From NCBI RefSeq assembly GCF_003991205.1, contig NZ_RXOZ01000036.1, forward strand, positions 1-64,000: 64,000 nt of DNA, written 5' to 3'. Shown here one piece after another: positions 25,428 to 34,074 of the stretch. Below the pieces are notes generated by a model that worked only from the letters and a program-made list of their open reading frames with translations, did no database searches and had not been told where the DNA came from. The position numbers and the translations under genes are program-made. The DNA comes from Georgenia sp. SYP-B2076 (GTDB taxonomy: Bacteria; Actinomycetota; Actinomycetes; Actinomycetales; Actinomycetaceae). How positions within the stretch are numbered: the stretch's first letter is position 1; every line of letters begins with the position of its first letter.

Positions 25428-26852
25428 GTGAGCGAAGAGATCCCGACATTCTCGGTGGTCATGCGCGGCTACGACCGCGCTCAGGTGGACCAGCGGGTGC
25501 AGGCACTGACCGAGGCGCTGGCCGAGGCCCGGCACGAGGTCGAGGTGCTGGACGCGCGGTGCCTGAAGCTGGGGGCCGAGCTTTCGGAGGTCCAGCAGCA
25601 GCTGCGGGAGAGCAGGCGCCCGACCTACGCCGGCCTGGGCTCCCGGGTGGAGCACCTGCTCCGCTCTGCGGAGCAGCAGGCGTTCGACGTCGTCGCTCGC
25701 GCGAACGAGGACGCCGAGAAGGTGCTCGCCCGTGCCCGTGCGAGCGCCCGTGCGACGACGCAGCGCGCCGAGCAGGAGTCCGCGACCTGGCTCTCCGACG
25801 CGCGCCGGCAGGCCGAGGAGCTCACGGCGCAGGCCCGGGCCGAGGCGCAGACCAGGGCGGTCAACGCCGAGCACCGTGCCGACGAGCTCCTCGCCGGCGC
25901 GGAGCGCGAGGCGTCCCGCCTGACCAGCGCCGTGACCGCCGAGGTCAGCGAGCGGCGCGCCACGCTCCAGCGGGAGCTGGGGGTGCTCCGCTCGACGACC
26001 GAGAAGGAGGTCGCCGAGCTGCGCGACGCGGCGGAGCAGAGCGCCGCGACCGCGCACGCGGATGCCGTGGCTCAGACACGCGCGATGGTCGGTGACGCCG
26101 AGACCCGCGCCGCCGATGCCGAGCGGCGCCTGGCCGAGGCCGTCGACCGGGCCGAGCGCCTCCGTGCGGAGACCGACACGATGGTCAGGGAGCGCCGCAC
26201 GAGTGCCCACGACGAGGCCGACCGCCTGCTCACCGAGGCGCACGACGAGGCCCGCCGCCTCACCGAAGAGGCCGAGGCAGAGGCGGAGGAGGCGCGTGTG
26301 ACGGCGCAGCGTCAGGTCGACGAGCTGCTCCGCCAGCGCGAGTCCATCGCGCTGTACCTCGAGGAGATGCGAGACCTCCTCACTTCCGGCCGCGGCACCG
26401 CGACAGCCGCGAACTGGGACGACGCCGGGACGGCACCGGCATCGGCACCGGCACCGGCACCGGATGAGACGACGGCGGCGGGCCAGGGCGAGGTGCCCGT
26501 CCCGGCACCCGACGAGACGACGGCGGCCGGCCAGGCCGGCAAGCCCGCCGCCGCACCGGACGAGACGACCGGGGCCCGGGAGGTCGAGGTGCCGGCACCG
26601 GACGACCAGGCCCACGAGGCCGCCGCACCGGACGAGACGACCCCGGTCGGCGAGGCCGGCGTGGCCGGCGAACCGGCTCCGCTCGCCGCGCCGAGCGCCC
26701 CGCCGAGCGGGGACGCCGAGCCCATGACCGCCGCCCCCGTGCCGGAGCCCGCGGCGGCCGACAAGACGGAGGTCCTCGACCGCATCGGCGAGACCCAGGA
26801 GATGGAAAAGATCACACCGCCCCGCCCCGCCCGCAAGCCCGGCCGGCGCTAA
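25428..26852 (+). CDS. DivIVA-domain coiled-coil protein
   Basis: 474 aa. The N-terminus (FSVVMRGYDRAQVDQRVQAL) matches the membrane-curvature-sensing DivIVA domain. Residues about 25-320 form an almost continuous Ala/Glu/Arg-rich coiled coil (EAEREA, RADELLAGAEREASRLT, DEARRLTEEAEAEAEEARVTAQRQVDELL). The tail is disordered and holds four or five APDETT-type repeats, then TEVLDRIGETQEM and a basic end. Such proteins act as polar or septal scaffolds in actinobacteria; whether this one is the essential polar Wag31-type protein or an accessory paralogue is not decidable, but the lack of a nearby division cluster favours accessory. GTG start with AGGAGGA upstream. Confidence 0.8.
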   Translation: MSEEIPTFSVVMRGYDRAQVDQRVQALTEALAEARHEVEVLDARCLKLGAELSEVQQQLRESRRPTYAGLGSRVEHLLRSAEQQAFDVVARANEDAEKVLARARASARATTQRAEQESATWLSDARRQAEELTAQARAEAQTRAVNAEHRADELLAGAEREASRLTSAVTAEVSERRATLQRELGVLRSTTEKEVAELRDAAEQSAATAHADAVAQTRAMVGDAETRAADAERRLAEAVDRAERLRAETDTMVRERRTSAHDEADRLLTEAHDEARRLTEEAEAEAEEARVTAQRQVDELLRQRESIALYLEEMRDLLTSGRGTATAANWDDAGTAPASAPAPAPDETTAAGQGEVPVPAPDETTAAGQAGKPAAAPDETTGAREVEVPAPDDQAHEAAAPDETTPVGEAGVAGEPAPLAAPSAPPSGDAEPMTAAPVPEPAAADKTEVLDRIGETQEMEKITPPRPARKPGRR

Positions 26853-26898
26853 GAAAGGCATCCCCGGACGACACCGCTCCCGAGGCCGCCGACGCCCG

Positions 26899-26925
26899 AC
26901 GACGCCGGCCCGGGGGCGCCGTCGT
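26899..26925. terminator. possible bidirectional terminator
   Basis: ACGACG (26899-26904) pairs with CGTCGT (26920-26925) around a GC-rich loop, between the convergent DivIVA-like and GntR genes. Confidence 0.3.
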
Positions 26926-26927
26926 GC

Positions 26928-27284
26928 TCAGGCCCCCAGCGCCGTCCGCACCAGTGCCAGCGCCCGCTCCGGCGTCAGCCCGAGCGCGCGTGAGCGTGCG
27001 GCGAAGGCCGCGGCCGCGGCCTTGGCGGCGTGCTCGTCGTCGTCGTCGGCCACGAACGTGCCAGCGCGGCCGCGCGTGACGACCGCACCGGACAGCTCGA
27101 GCTCGCGGTAGACCCGCGCGACGGTGTTCACCGCCAGGTTGAGCTCGCCGGCCAGCTGGCGCACCGGCGGCAGCCGGGTACCGGGGCTGAGCTCCCCCGC
27201 GTCGATCTGCGCGGCGAGCTGCGCGCGCACCTGCTCGTAGGGCGGGACCTGCGATCCCGGGTCGACCTCGAGCCGCGCCGCCAT
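26928..27284 (-). CDS. short GntR-family regulator (YtrA type)
   Basis: 118 aa. A GntR winged helix-turn-helix is clear: PPYEQVRAQLAAQIDAGELSPGTRLPPVRQLAGELNLAVNTVARVYRELELSGAVVTRGRAGTFV. The C-terminal part is only about 40 residues and helical, as in YtrA-type members that usually bind DNA near ABC-transporter genes. No such transporter is adjacent. The ATG overlaps the stop of the GNAT gene by one base (TGATG), so both are coupled. Its target is unknown; autoregulation from the upstream TAGGGT promoter would be typical. Confidence 0.88.
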   Translation of the reverse strand: MAARLEVDPGSQVPPYEQVRAQLAAQIDAGELSPGTRLPPVRQLAGELNLAVNTVARVYRELELSGAVVTRGRAGTFVADDDDEHAAKAAAAAFAARSRALGLTPERALALVRTALGA

Positions 27285-27775
27285 CAACGCACCATCCGGA
27301 TCTCGGGCAGGAGCCCTCCCGCGGCGACGTGTCGCCGCTCCCCGTCCGCCACGAACCCCTGGCGGCCGTAGAACTCCTGGGCGCGGGCGTTGGACTCCGC
27401 CACCCACAGGAAGCACGGCGCGTCACCGATCGCCAGCTGGAGGAGGTGCAGACCGGTGCGCCGCCCCTGCTCGGCCGCGAGGACGTACAGCAGCCGGAGC
27501 TCGAGGGGCCTCACGTGGCCCGGCCCGGTGGCGACGGCCGTCGCGAAACCCACCGTCTCCCCGTCACGCTGGGCCACCCACGTCACGCTCGAGCCGGGCT
27601 CCGCCAGCTGACGCTCCCAGTCGGGGCCGCCGGTGGCCGCCCGTTCGGCGTAGACCCCCTCGGGGATCCGGTCGCCGTAGGTCTCGCGCCAGCCCTGGAG
27701 ATGGACGCCGGCGATCGCCGCGGCGTCGAGGACGGTGGCCGGACGGATCCGGGCAGAAGGTGTGGGGGTCGCCAT
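27284..27775 (-). CDS. GNAT-family N-acetyltransferase
   Basis: 163 aa. The GNAT fold is visible: an N-terminal ARIRPATVLDAAAIAGVHLQGWRETY, the central strand LRLLYVLAAEQGRRTGLHLLQLAI containing an acetyl-CoA pyrophosphate loop variant (EQGRRTG), and the final WVAESNARAQEFYGRQGFVADGERR. The acceptor (amine, antibiotic or protein) cannot be told. The ATG lies 6 nt after a TAGGGT box without a ribosome site. First gene of a pair with the GntR regulator; it diverges from fdhA. Confidence 0.85.
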   Translation of the reverse strand: MATPTPSARIRPATVLDAAAIAGVHLQGWRETYGDRIPEGVYAERAATGGPDWERQLAEPGSSVTWVAQRDGETVGFATAVATGPGHVRPLELRLLYVLAAEQGRRTGLHLLQLAIGDAPCFLWVAESNARAQEFYGRQGFVADGERRHVAAGGLLPEIRMVR

Positions 27776-27781
27776 GCCACC

Positions 27782-27787
27782 ACCCTA
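27782..27787 (-). promoter_or_regulatory. -10 box of the GNAT-GntR pair
   Basis: TAGGGT on the minus strand, 6 nt before ATG 27775; leaderless type and identical to the trpL box. Confidence 0.55.
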
Positions 27788-28009
27788 GGGCGCCGTACAC
27801 CGCGCCCGGTGGTGCGGCGCCGGCGGTGCCCCGGTGGGACGGGACGCCGCCCCCACGGGTGCCCCGAGAACTCGCCGTCACCCGTCGCCAACCCTTCCGG
27901 GATGACCCCGACCGTGCAAAGGTGGAGGCACGGGAGGCCGCGCCGACGATGGCGGGCGCCCGCTCCAGGGAGACGCACACCGACGTTCGACGACATGGAG
28001 AGATATCTG

Positions 28010-29233
28010 ATGAGTGGCAACAAGGCTGTCAGCTTCGCCGGGCCGGGGAAGGTCGAGATCATCGACACCGACATGCCCGACTTCGTCCTCAAGGACGGAC
28101 CCGGCGTCAACCCCGCGAACGTGGGGCGCAAGGTCGACCACGGGGTCATCCTCAAGACGGTGGCGACCAACATCTGCGGCTCGGACCAGCACATGGTGCG
28201 CGGCCGGACGACCGCCCCGACGGGCCTGGTCCTCGGCCACGAGATCACCGGCGAGGTGGTCCAGGTGGGCCGGGACGTGGAGTACATCAAGGAGGGCGAC
28301 CTCGTCTCGGTCCCGTTCAACATCTCCTGCGGCCGCTGCAAGAACTGCAAGGAGCGCAAGACGCACATCTGCCTCAACGTCAACCCCGACCGGCCGGGCT
28401 CGGCGTACGGCTACGTCGACATGGGCGGCTGGGTCGGCGGGCAGGCGCAGTACGTGCTGGTGCCCTACGCCGACTGGAACCTGCTGAAGTTCCCCGACAA
28501 GGACCGGGCCATGGAGAAGATCATGGACCTGACCATGCTGTCGGACATCTTCCCCACCGGGTACCACGGCGCCTACACGGCGGGGGTGACGACGGGCTCC
28601 ACGGTGTACATCGCGGGGGCCGGCCCGGTCGGGCTGGCGGCCGCGACGGCCGCGCAGCTGCTCGGCGCCGCCGTCGTCATCGTCGGTGACCTCAACGAGG
28701 AGCGGCTGGCCCAGGCCCGTAGCTTCGGCTGCGAGACGGTCAACGTCTCCGAGGGCGAGCCGAAGGACCAGATCGAGCAGATCCTCGGCGTGCCGGAGGT
28801 CGACTGCGGCGTCGACGCCGTCGGCTTCGAGGCCCGCGGGCACGGCAAGGAGGCGCAGAAGGAGCAGCCGGCGACGGTGCTCAACTCCCTCATGGACCTG
28901 ACCGCCGCGGGCGGGGCGCTGGGCATCCCCGGGCTGTACGTCACCGGTGACCCGGGCGCCTCGGACAAGGCCGCGCAGCACGGCGACCTCGTCATGCGGT
29001 TCGGTCTTGGTTTCTCGCGGGCGCTGTCCTTCACCACCGGCCAGTGCCCGGTGATGAAGTACCACCGCGGCCTGATGGAGGCGATCCTGCACGACAAGGT
29101 CCAGATCGCGAAGAACGTCAACGCCACGGCGATCCCGCTCGAGGAGGCCCCGCAGGGCTACGCCGAGTTCGACAAGGGCGCCGCGAAGAAGTACGTCCTC
29201 AACCCGAACGACATGATCGGGGCCTCGGCCTGA
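28010..29233 (+). CDS. fdhA: formaldehyde dehydrogenase, glutathione-independent (zinc MDR family)
   Basis: 407 aa zinc-dependent medium-chain dehydrogenase. Catalytic zinc ligands sit in ATNICGSDQHMVRG and GHEITGEVVQVG. The structural zinc cluster is CGRCKNCKERKTHIC. The Rossmann part is YIAGAGPVGLAAATAAQLLGA. The long form with the insert YVDMGGWVGGQAQYVLVPYAD and the length near 400 match FdhA-type enzymes that oxidise formaldehyde with tightly bound NAD and need no thiol cofactor; exact substrate is inference. ATG 28010 has GGAGAG 7 nt upstream; ATG 27995 is the alternative. A strong terminator follows. Confidence 0.9.
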   Translation: MSGNKAVSFAGPGKVEIIDTDMPDFVLKDGPGVNPANVGRKVDHGVILKTVATNICGSDQHMVRGRTTAPTGLVLGHEITGEVVQVGRDVEYIKEGDLVSVPFNISCGRCKNCKERKTHICLNVNPDRPGSAYGYVDMGGWVGGQAQYVLVPYADWNLLKFPDKDRAMEKIMDLTMLSDIFPTGYHGAYTAGVTTGSTVYIAGAGPVGLAAATAAQLLGAAVVIVGDLNEERLAQARSFGCETVNVSEGEPKDQIEQILGVPEVDCGVDAVGFEARGHGKEAQKEQPATVLNSLMDLTAAGGALGIPGLYVTGDPGASDKAAQHGDLVMRFGLGFSRALSFTTGQCPVMKYHRGLMEAILHDKVQIAKNVNATAIPLEEAPQGYAEFDKGAAKKYVLNPNDMIGASA

Positions 29234-29247
29234 CCTGAGGGCCATAC

Positions 29248-29289
29248 CGACGACCCCCGCACCGCCACGCGGCGGTACGGGGGTCGTCG
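29248..29289. terminator. strong bidirectional terminator hairpin
   Basis: CGACGACCCCCG (29248-29259) pairs perfectly with CGGGGGTCGTCG (29278-29289), and an inner ACCGCC/GGCGGT stem closes on ACGC. It fills the space between convergent fdhA and the hydrolase gene. Confidence 0.85.
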
Positions 29290-29292
29290 CGC

Positions 29293-30096
29293 TCAGACGC
29301 TGCGCTCGTACAGCCGGCGCAGGGCGTCGGCGACGGCCCGCGGCTCCTCGACGGCACTCATGTGCCCGGCATGGGGCACGACGACGACCTCGACGTCCGT
29401 CAGCGCCTGCGCCATGGTGCCCGCCGCGGCCTGGGGGCTCATCGCGTCCTCCGCGCCGCGCAGCACGAGGACGGGCACGTCCAGTCGCGCCAGCGCCGCC
29501 AGCCGGTCCGGGCGCGCCGCCATCGCCCGCTGCGCCCAGGCGATGCCCTCGGGCGGTGCCGCCGCCAACGCGTCCCGCATGCGGTCGACGACGCCCGGCC
29601 GCTCGGCCTGCGTGGTGGTCCCCAGCACCTGGGTGAGCATGGGCGCCACGGCCTCCGAACCGCGCTCGGCCGCCGCCTCGGCGACCTGTGCCCGGTTGGC
29701 GCGCGCGGCGTCGTCGTCGGCCTCCGCCTTGGTGTCCAGGAGCCCGGCGCCCATGAGCAGGCCGCGGTGGCGCTCCGCCAGCGCGAGGAGGGCGTACCCG
29801 CCCATCGACAGCCCCGCGACGACGGCCCGGTCGATCCCCGCGTCACGCAGCGACGCGGCGACGGCGTCCGCGTAGGTCTCCAGCGCCGGGTCGGCCGACC
29901 GGCCGAGCGCCTCGGCGACGGCGCCCGGCGCGGGGGACGCGCCGAAGCCGGGGGCGTCGACGGTCAGGACCGGCAGGTCGGGCAGCAGCGCGACGACGTC
30001 GTCCCACATCGTCGCGTCGAGCGGGAAGCCGTGGAGCAGGACGAGCGGGGGGACGTCGTCGGGGCCGTGTCGGTGGAGGGCCAGGATCGCGGTCAT
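29293..30096 (-). CDS. alpha/beta-hydrolase
   Basis: 267 aa. Standard alpha/beta-hydrolase: oxyanion-hole LLHGFPLDATMWDD, nucleophile elbow GLSMGGYALLAL (Ser), the acid in VLVLRGAEDAMSPQ and the histidine in VVPHAGHMSAVEEP. A cap of about 60 residues lies between. The pattern resembles 3-oxoadipate enol-lactonase or carboxylesterase relatives, but nothing in the context shows a substrate. The ATG has a CATCCT box 6 nt upstream and no ribosome site, so the start may be leaderless. Confidence 0.87.
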   Translation of the reverse strand: MTAILALHRHGPDDVPPLVLLHGFPLDATMWDDVVALLPDLPVLTVDAPGFGASPAPGAVAEALGRSADPALETYADAVAASLRDAGIDRAVVAGLSMGGYALLALAERHRGLLMGAGLLDTKAEADDDAARANRAQVAEAAAERGSEAVAPMLTQVLGTTTQAERPGVVDRMRDALAAAPPEGIAWAQRAMAARPDRLAALARLDVPVLVLRGAEDAMSPQAAAGTMAQALTDVEVVVVPHAGHMSAVEEPRAVADALRRLYERSV

Positions 30097-30157
30097 GCCC
30101 CGAGGATGCCACGGCGGGTGCACCGCCGCCCCGGACCGCACGGCGACCGCCCGGCAG

Positions 30158-30203
30158 GCGCGGGTCGGCGGGTCACCGCGGCGCGGGTCGGCGGGTCACC
30201 GCG
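30158..30203. repeat. 23-bp direct duplication over a gene 3' end
   Basis: Two identical 23-bp units, 30158-30180 and 30181-30203 (GCGCGGGTCG start, GGGTCACCGCG end). The second contains the stop codon of the small CPGC-motif protein gene. Confidence 0.8.
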
Positions 30204-30507
30204 CGGGGCGCCTCCGGCCGCGGGCCTGCCAGCAGGCGCGGTGCCAGTGCCGGCGGTCCTCGACGCCGGCCCGCGCGCCGAGGATGTGGTCGTTCTGCCA
30301 TGCCACCACGTGCACGGTGCCCGGCTCGATCAGCTGGTCGCAGCCCGGGCACCGGTACGCCTTCTCGGAACCGCGCACCTGGCGCACCGAGTACGAGCCG
30401 CCGTCCGGCCCGCTCTCGCTGCGGGTCATCCCGGCCAGCCGGTCCGGGTCCAGGGGCACGTGCTCCTCGCCGTAGGGACGGCGGCGGGAACGGCGGGAGG
30501 AGGGCAT
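30196..30507 (-). CDS. small conserved actinobacterial protein with CPGC and HWHxxCW motifs
   Basis: 103 aa. A basic N-terminus (SSRRSRRRPYGEEH) is followed by YSVRQVRGSEKAYRCPGCDQLIEPGTVHVVAWQND and [20 protein letters not shown]. The CPGC pair with the HWH and C of the second motif could bind zinc. Very similar small proteins are widespread in actinobacteria and are often labelled ATP/GTP-binding without support; function is unknown. It starts 4 nt after the GH1 gene ends and is probably transcribed with it, or from a GACAAT box 6 nt before the ATG. Confidence 0.8.
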   Translation of the reverse strand: MPSSRRSRRRPYGEEHVPLDPDRLAGMTRSESGPDGGSYSVRQVRGSEKAYRCPGCDQLIEPGTVHVVAWQNDHILGARAGVEDRRHWHRACWQARGRRRPAR

Positions 30508-30511
30508 GGCC

Positions 30512-31963
30512 CTATTGTCGCGCGGATGCCTCCACGGGCGGGAGCAGCTCACCGGCGCTGACGAGGGCGGCGTACCAGCGCGCGGAGTCCTTGGGCGTAC
30601 GGACCTGGGTGTCGTAGTCGACGTGCACGATCCCGAACCGCTTGGAGTAGCCGTAGGCCCACTCGAAGTTGTCCAGGAGGGACCACAGGAAGTACCCGCG
30701 GACGTCGGCGCCGTCCGCGATGACGCGGGCGACGGCGTCGAGGTGGCGGTGGAGGTAGTCCACGCGCGCGGCGTCGTGCACCTGCCCGTCCGGGCCCACC
30801 ACGTCGTCGAAGGCAGCGCCGTTCTCGGTCACCATGAGCGGCAGTCCCTCGTAGGCGTTGTCGAGCGCCGCGAGCAGCTCGTAGAGCCCGTCGGGCTCGA
30901 TGTTCCAGCCCATCGCCGTCAGCGGGCCCGCCGGGGCGAGGAACTCGACGTCGTCCAGCGCCACCCACGGGCTGACGGCGGAGTCGCCGTGACCGCCGGT
31001 GCCGCCGGCGGCCGGCGCGCCCGCCTCACGGGCCCGCACGTAGCTCGTGGAGTAGTAGTTCACCCCGAGGACGTCCAGGCGCTGGCGGATGAGGCCGAGG
31101 TCACCGGGACGGATGAAGGACCAGTCGCTCAGGTGGCTGGTGAGGCGGCGCAGCTCCACGGGGTACGAGCCGTCGAGGAGGGGGCCGAGGAAGATGTGGT
31201 TGCCCACGAGGTCCACGCGGTGGGCCGCCTCGAGGTCCGCCGCGCGCTCCGGGTCGGCGGGCCGGGTGACGTGCAGGTTGAGGGTGATGGAGACCTGGGC
31301 CCGCTCCCCCAGCTCGGCGCGGATGGCCGCCGCGGCGAGCCCGTGCGCGAGGTTGAGGTGGTGCGCGGCGGCCAGCGCGGCCGCCGGCTCGGTGCGGCCC
31401 GGCGCGTGGACGCCGGAGGCGTAGCCCAGGTACGCGCTGCACCAGGGCTCGTTCAGCGTCGTCCACACCGCGACCCGGTCGCCGAGCTCACGCGCCATCG
31501 CGCGGGCGTAGCCGGCGAAGGCGTAGGCGGTCTCGCGGTTCGTCCAGCCGCCGGCGTCCTCCAGCTCCTGGGGCAGGTCCCAGTGGTAGAGGGTGACGAA
31601 GGGCGTGATGCCCGCCTCCCGCAGAGCGTCGAGCAGGTCGCGGTAGAAGGCGACACCCTCGGCGTTCAGCTCGCCGCGCCCGCCCGGCTGCACGCGCGGC
31701 CAGGAGATCGAGAGCCGGTAGGCGCCCAGGCCCAGCTCGGACATCAGGGCGACGTCGTCGCGCCAGCGGTGGTAGTGGTCCGCGGCGACGTCACCCGTGT
31801 CGCCGTTCAGCGTCTTCCCGGGCGTCCTCGAGAACGTGTCCCAGATGGACGGGCCCCGCCCGCCCTCGGTGGCCGCCCCCTCGATCTGGTAAGCGGCGGT
31901 CGCGGCGCCCCACACGAAGCGGGCGGGGAAGGCGCGGGGGCTCGTGCTGCTCGTGCTGCTCAT
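30512..31963 (-). CDS. beta-glucosidase, GH1
   Basis: 483 aa, typical GH1 size. Family signature at the N-terminus ([31 protein letters not shown]), the acid/base Glu in [15 protein letters not shown], and the nucleophile Glu in [25 protein letters not shown] shapes the sugar pocket. There is no signal peptide, so it acts inside the cell on imported disaccharides or glucosides. ATG 31963 overlaps the nagA stop by 4 nt, so it may work on amino-sugar-derived substrates or simply share regulation. No sugar transporter is adjacent. Confidence 0.94.
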   Translation of the reverse strand: MSSTSSTSPRAFPARFVWGAATAAYQIEGAATEGGRGPSIWDTFSRTPGKTLNGDTGDVAADHYHRWRDDVALMSELGLGAYRLSISWPRVQPGGRGELNAEGVAFYRDLLDALREAGITPFVTLYHWDLPQELEDAGGWTNRETAYAFAGYARAMARELGDRVAVWTTLNEPWCSAYLGYASGVHAPGRTEPAAALAAAHHLNLAHGLAAAAIRAELGERAQVSITLNLHVTRPADPERAADLEAAHRVDLVGNHIFLGPLLDGSYPVELRRLTSHLSDWSFIRPGDLGLIRQRLDVLGVNYYSTSYVRAREAGAPAAGGTGGHGDSAVSPWVALDDVEFLAPAGPLTAMGWNIEPDGLYELLAALDNAYEGLPLMVTENGAAFDDVVGPDGQVHDAARVDYLHRHLDAVARVIADGADVRGYFLWSLLDNFEWAYGYSKRFGIVHVDYDTQVRTPKDSARWYAALVSAGELLPPVEASARQ

Positions 31964-33186
31964 GCTGTGAGGACCTCCTGGCCCTGGCGGTAGACGGTGA
32001 GGGGGCGTAGGTCTGCGTCGGTGACGACGACGTCGGCGCGCCGGCCCGCCTCCAGCGCGCCGACGTCGCCAGCGCCGAGGACGGCCGCCGGGACGGCGGC
32101 AGCCATGTGGACGGCGTCGGCCAGCGGGACGCCGGCGGACACGGTGGCGCGCACGACGTCGATCAGGTGCGCGGTGCCGCCGGCGATGGCTCCGCCCTGT
32201 CCGAGCCGGGCGACGCCGCCGGCGACGGAGACGTCCATCGACCCGAGCCGGTACTCGCCGTCGGGCATGCCCGCGGCGGCCATCGCGTCGGTGACCAGCG
32301 CGGCGTTGTCACGCCCGACGAGCTCGTAGACGGCCCGCACGACGGAGGGGTCCAGGTGCGTGCCGTCCCCGATGAGCTCGAGGACCGCCTCGCCGCGGCG
32401 CGCGGCCGCGAGGAACTCCGCGATGGGTCCGGGGTCGCGGTGGTGGAGCGGGCGCATCCCGTTGAACAGGTGGGTGACGGTGGGGCGTGCCGAGCGGGCC
32501 CGCTCGCCGCGCCCGAGCAGCTCCACGGACTCCGTCAGCGCCGCGCGCGTGACGGCGGGGCCGGCGTCGGTGTGGCCCCAGGAGGGCAGGGCGCCGCCGG
32601 CGATGAGGCGGGCCGCGACGCCCGCCGGGCCGCGGTTGCCGTCCATCTCCGGGGCGAGGGTCATCGTGGCGACGTGGCCGCGGCCCAGGTCGAGCAGCTC
32701 GGTGGCCAGCCGCGGGTCGGGCTCGATGACGAGCGACGGGTCCTGCGCACCGCAGCGCGCGCCGGAGAGGAACGGGCCTTCCAGGTGGATGCCGGCGATC
32801 TCCCCCGCGTCGGCGAGTGCCGCCAGCAGGGTCACGCGCTCGCGGAGCGTGCGGGGGGCGGCCGTGACCAGGGACGCCACGAGCGTCGTGGTGCCGTGGC
32901 GGCGGTGCTCCCCCACGGCGCGCAGGGCGTCGTCGGCGTTGCCGGCGTCCGGGAACGAGGCGCCCCCGCCGCCGTGGCAGTGCAGGTCCACCAGCCCCGG
33001 GAGGACGTACCGGCCGTCCGCGGGGGCCGGTACGGCGCCCACCTGGGCGGCGAGACCGGCGCCGCTGGCCGCCGCCGCTGGGCCCACCCACGCGATGGTG
33101 CGCCCGTCCAGGACGACGGCGCCGTCGTCCAGGACGCCGCCGGGCGTCACCACGCGCCCGCGCAGCACACGCACGTCGTCGGCCAT
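31960..33186 (-). CDS. nagA: N-acetylglucosamine-6-phosphate deacetylase
   Basis: 408 aa amidohydrolase that removes acetate from GlcNAc-6-phosphate. Motifs: metal site [56 protein letters not shown] and the catalytic Asp in [20 protein letters not shown]. The start is ATG 33186; a TTGGAT box lies 6 nt upstream, and no ribosome site is present. No nagB or nagE is nearby, so the downstream fate of glucosamine-6-phosphate is encoded elsewhere. Coupled to the GH1 gene. Confidence 0.94.
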   Translation of the reverse strand: MADDVRVLRGRVVTPGGVLDDGAVVLDGRTIAWVGPAAAASGAGLAAQVGAVPAPADGRYVLPGLVDLHCHGGGGASFPDAGNADDALRAVGEHRRHGTTTLVASLVTAAPRTLRERVTLLAALADAGEIAGIHLEGPFLSGARCGAQDPSLVIEPDPRLATELLDLGRGHVATMTLAPEMDGNRGPAGVAARLIAGGALPSWGHTDAGPAVTRAALTESVELLGRGERARSARPTVTHLFNGMRPLHHRDPGPIAEFLAAARRGEAVLELIGDGTHLDPSVVRAVYELVGRDNAALVTDAMAAAGMPDGEYRLGSMDVSVAGGVARLGQGGAIAGGTAHLIDVVRATVSAGVPLADAVHMAAAVPAAVLGAGDVGALEAGRRADVVVTDADLRPLTVYRQGQEVLTA

Positions 33187-33257
33187 GGGTTCATCCAACA
33201 CCCTCAGGCGCGCCCGTCCGAAATGAACGGGGGTGCGCGCCCGCCTGCTCGCGTAGC

Positions 33258-33953
33258 TCAGAAGAGGCGCGAGTCCACGTCGTCCATGCCGCGCATCGCG
33301 TCGTAGTCGAGGACGACGCAGCGGATCCCCCGGTCGGTGGCCAGCACGCGCGCCTGGGGCTTGATCTCCTGGGCGGCGAACACGCCCTGGACCGGCGCGA
33401 GGTGAGGGTCCCGGTTGAGGAGCTCGAGGTACCGCGTGAGCTGCTCGACGCCGTCGATGTCCCCGCGACGCTTGATCTCCACGGCCACCGACGTGCCCGA
33501 GGGGTCCTTGGCCATGATGTCCACCGGCCCGATCGCGGTGGGGTACTCGCGCCGCACGAGCTGGTGGCCGGCGCCCAGCAGGTCGATCTGCTCGGCCAGG
33601 AGCTTCTGGAGGTGGGCCTCGACGCCGTCCTTGACCAGGCCGGGGTCCACGCCGAGCTCGATGCTGTGGTCGGCGACGACCTCGTGGACGCGCACGACGA
33701 GCCGGTCGTCCGTCTTGGTGCTCTGGACGGTCCAGACCTCGCCGACCCCCTGGTCGGCGTCGGCGTCCTCCGGCTCGGTGACATCGAGCCGGCACGGGGG
33801 GCTCATCCAGTTCAGGGGCTTGTACGAGCCGCCGTCCGAGTGCACGAGGACCGAGCCGTCGGCCTTGACCATGAGGAGCCTGGTGGCGAGGGGCAGATGG
33901 GCGTCCAGGCGGCCGGAGTAGTCCACGGAGCAGCTGGCGATGACGACACGCAC
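33258..33953 (-). CDS. nucS: mismatch-specific endonuclease NucS (EndoMS)
   Basis: 231 aa. NucS cuts both strands at certain mismatches and provides the MutS/MutL-independent mismatch repair of actinobacteria. The N-terminal dimerisation domain begins [34 protein letters not shown]; the nuclease core includes [16 protein letters not shown] and [24 protein letters not shown] (PD-(D/E)xK-like Asp, Glu, Lys). The last residues, DSRLF, resemble a sliding-clamp-binding tail. GTG 33953 lies 8 nt after a TAAGGT box without a ribosome site. It is downstream of the DUF2550 gene with its own promoter. Confidence 0.95.
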   Translation of the reverse strand: MRVVIASCSVDYSGRLDAHLPLATRLLMVKADGSVLVHSDGGSYKPLNWMSPPCRLDVTEPEDADADQGVGEVWTVQSTKTDDRLVVRVHEVVADHSIELGVDPGLVKDGVEAHLQKLLAEQIDLLGAGHQLVRREYPTAIGPVDIMAKDPSGTSVAVEIKRRGDIDGVEQLTRYLELLNRDPHLAPVQGVFAAQEIKPQARVLATDRGIRCVVLDYDAMRGMDDVDSRLF

Positions 33954-33961
33954 GGGAGAAG

Positions 33962-33967
33962 ACCTTA
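33962..33967 (-). promoter_or_regulatory. -10 box of nucS
   Basis: TAAGGT on the minus strand, 8 nt before GTG 33953; leaderless type. Confidence 0.5.
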
Positions 33968-34045
33968 CCTTCCGGTCGGCGGGGACTCCGCAGCGCGGCG
34001 CCCCGCCGGGTGAGGACGCGCCCGCTCGGCGCGGGAGCTGTCAGG

Positions 34046-34060
34046 ACTTGACCTGTCGGC
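34046..34060 (-). repeat. isolated 15-bp copy of the 21295-21309 repeat end
   Basis: ACTTGACCTGTCGGC is the exact reverse complement of 21295-21309, the left end and flank of the 156-bp element. No second arm is seen here; it lies just beyond the stop of the DUF2550 gene. Confidence 0.55.
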
Positions 34061-34074
34061 ACCAAAGGGGGGCG

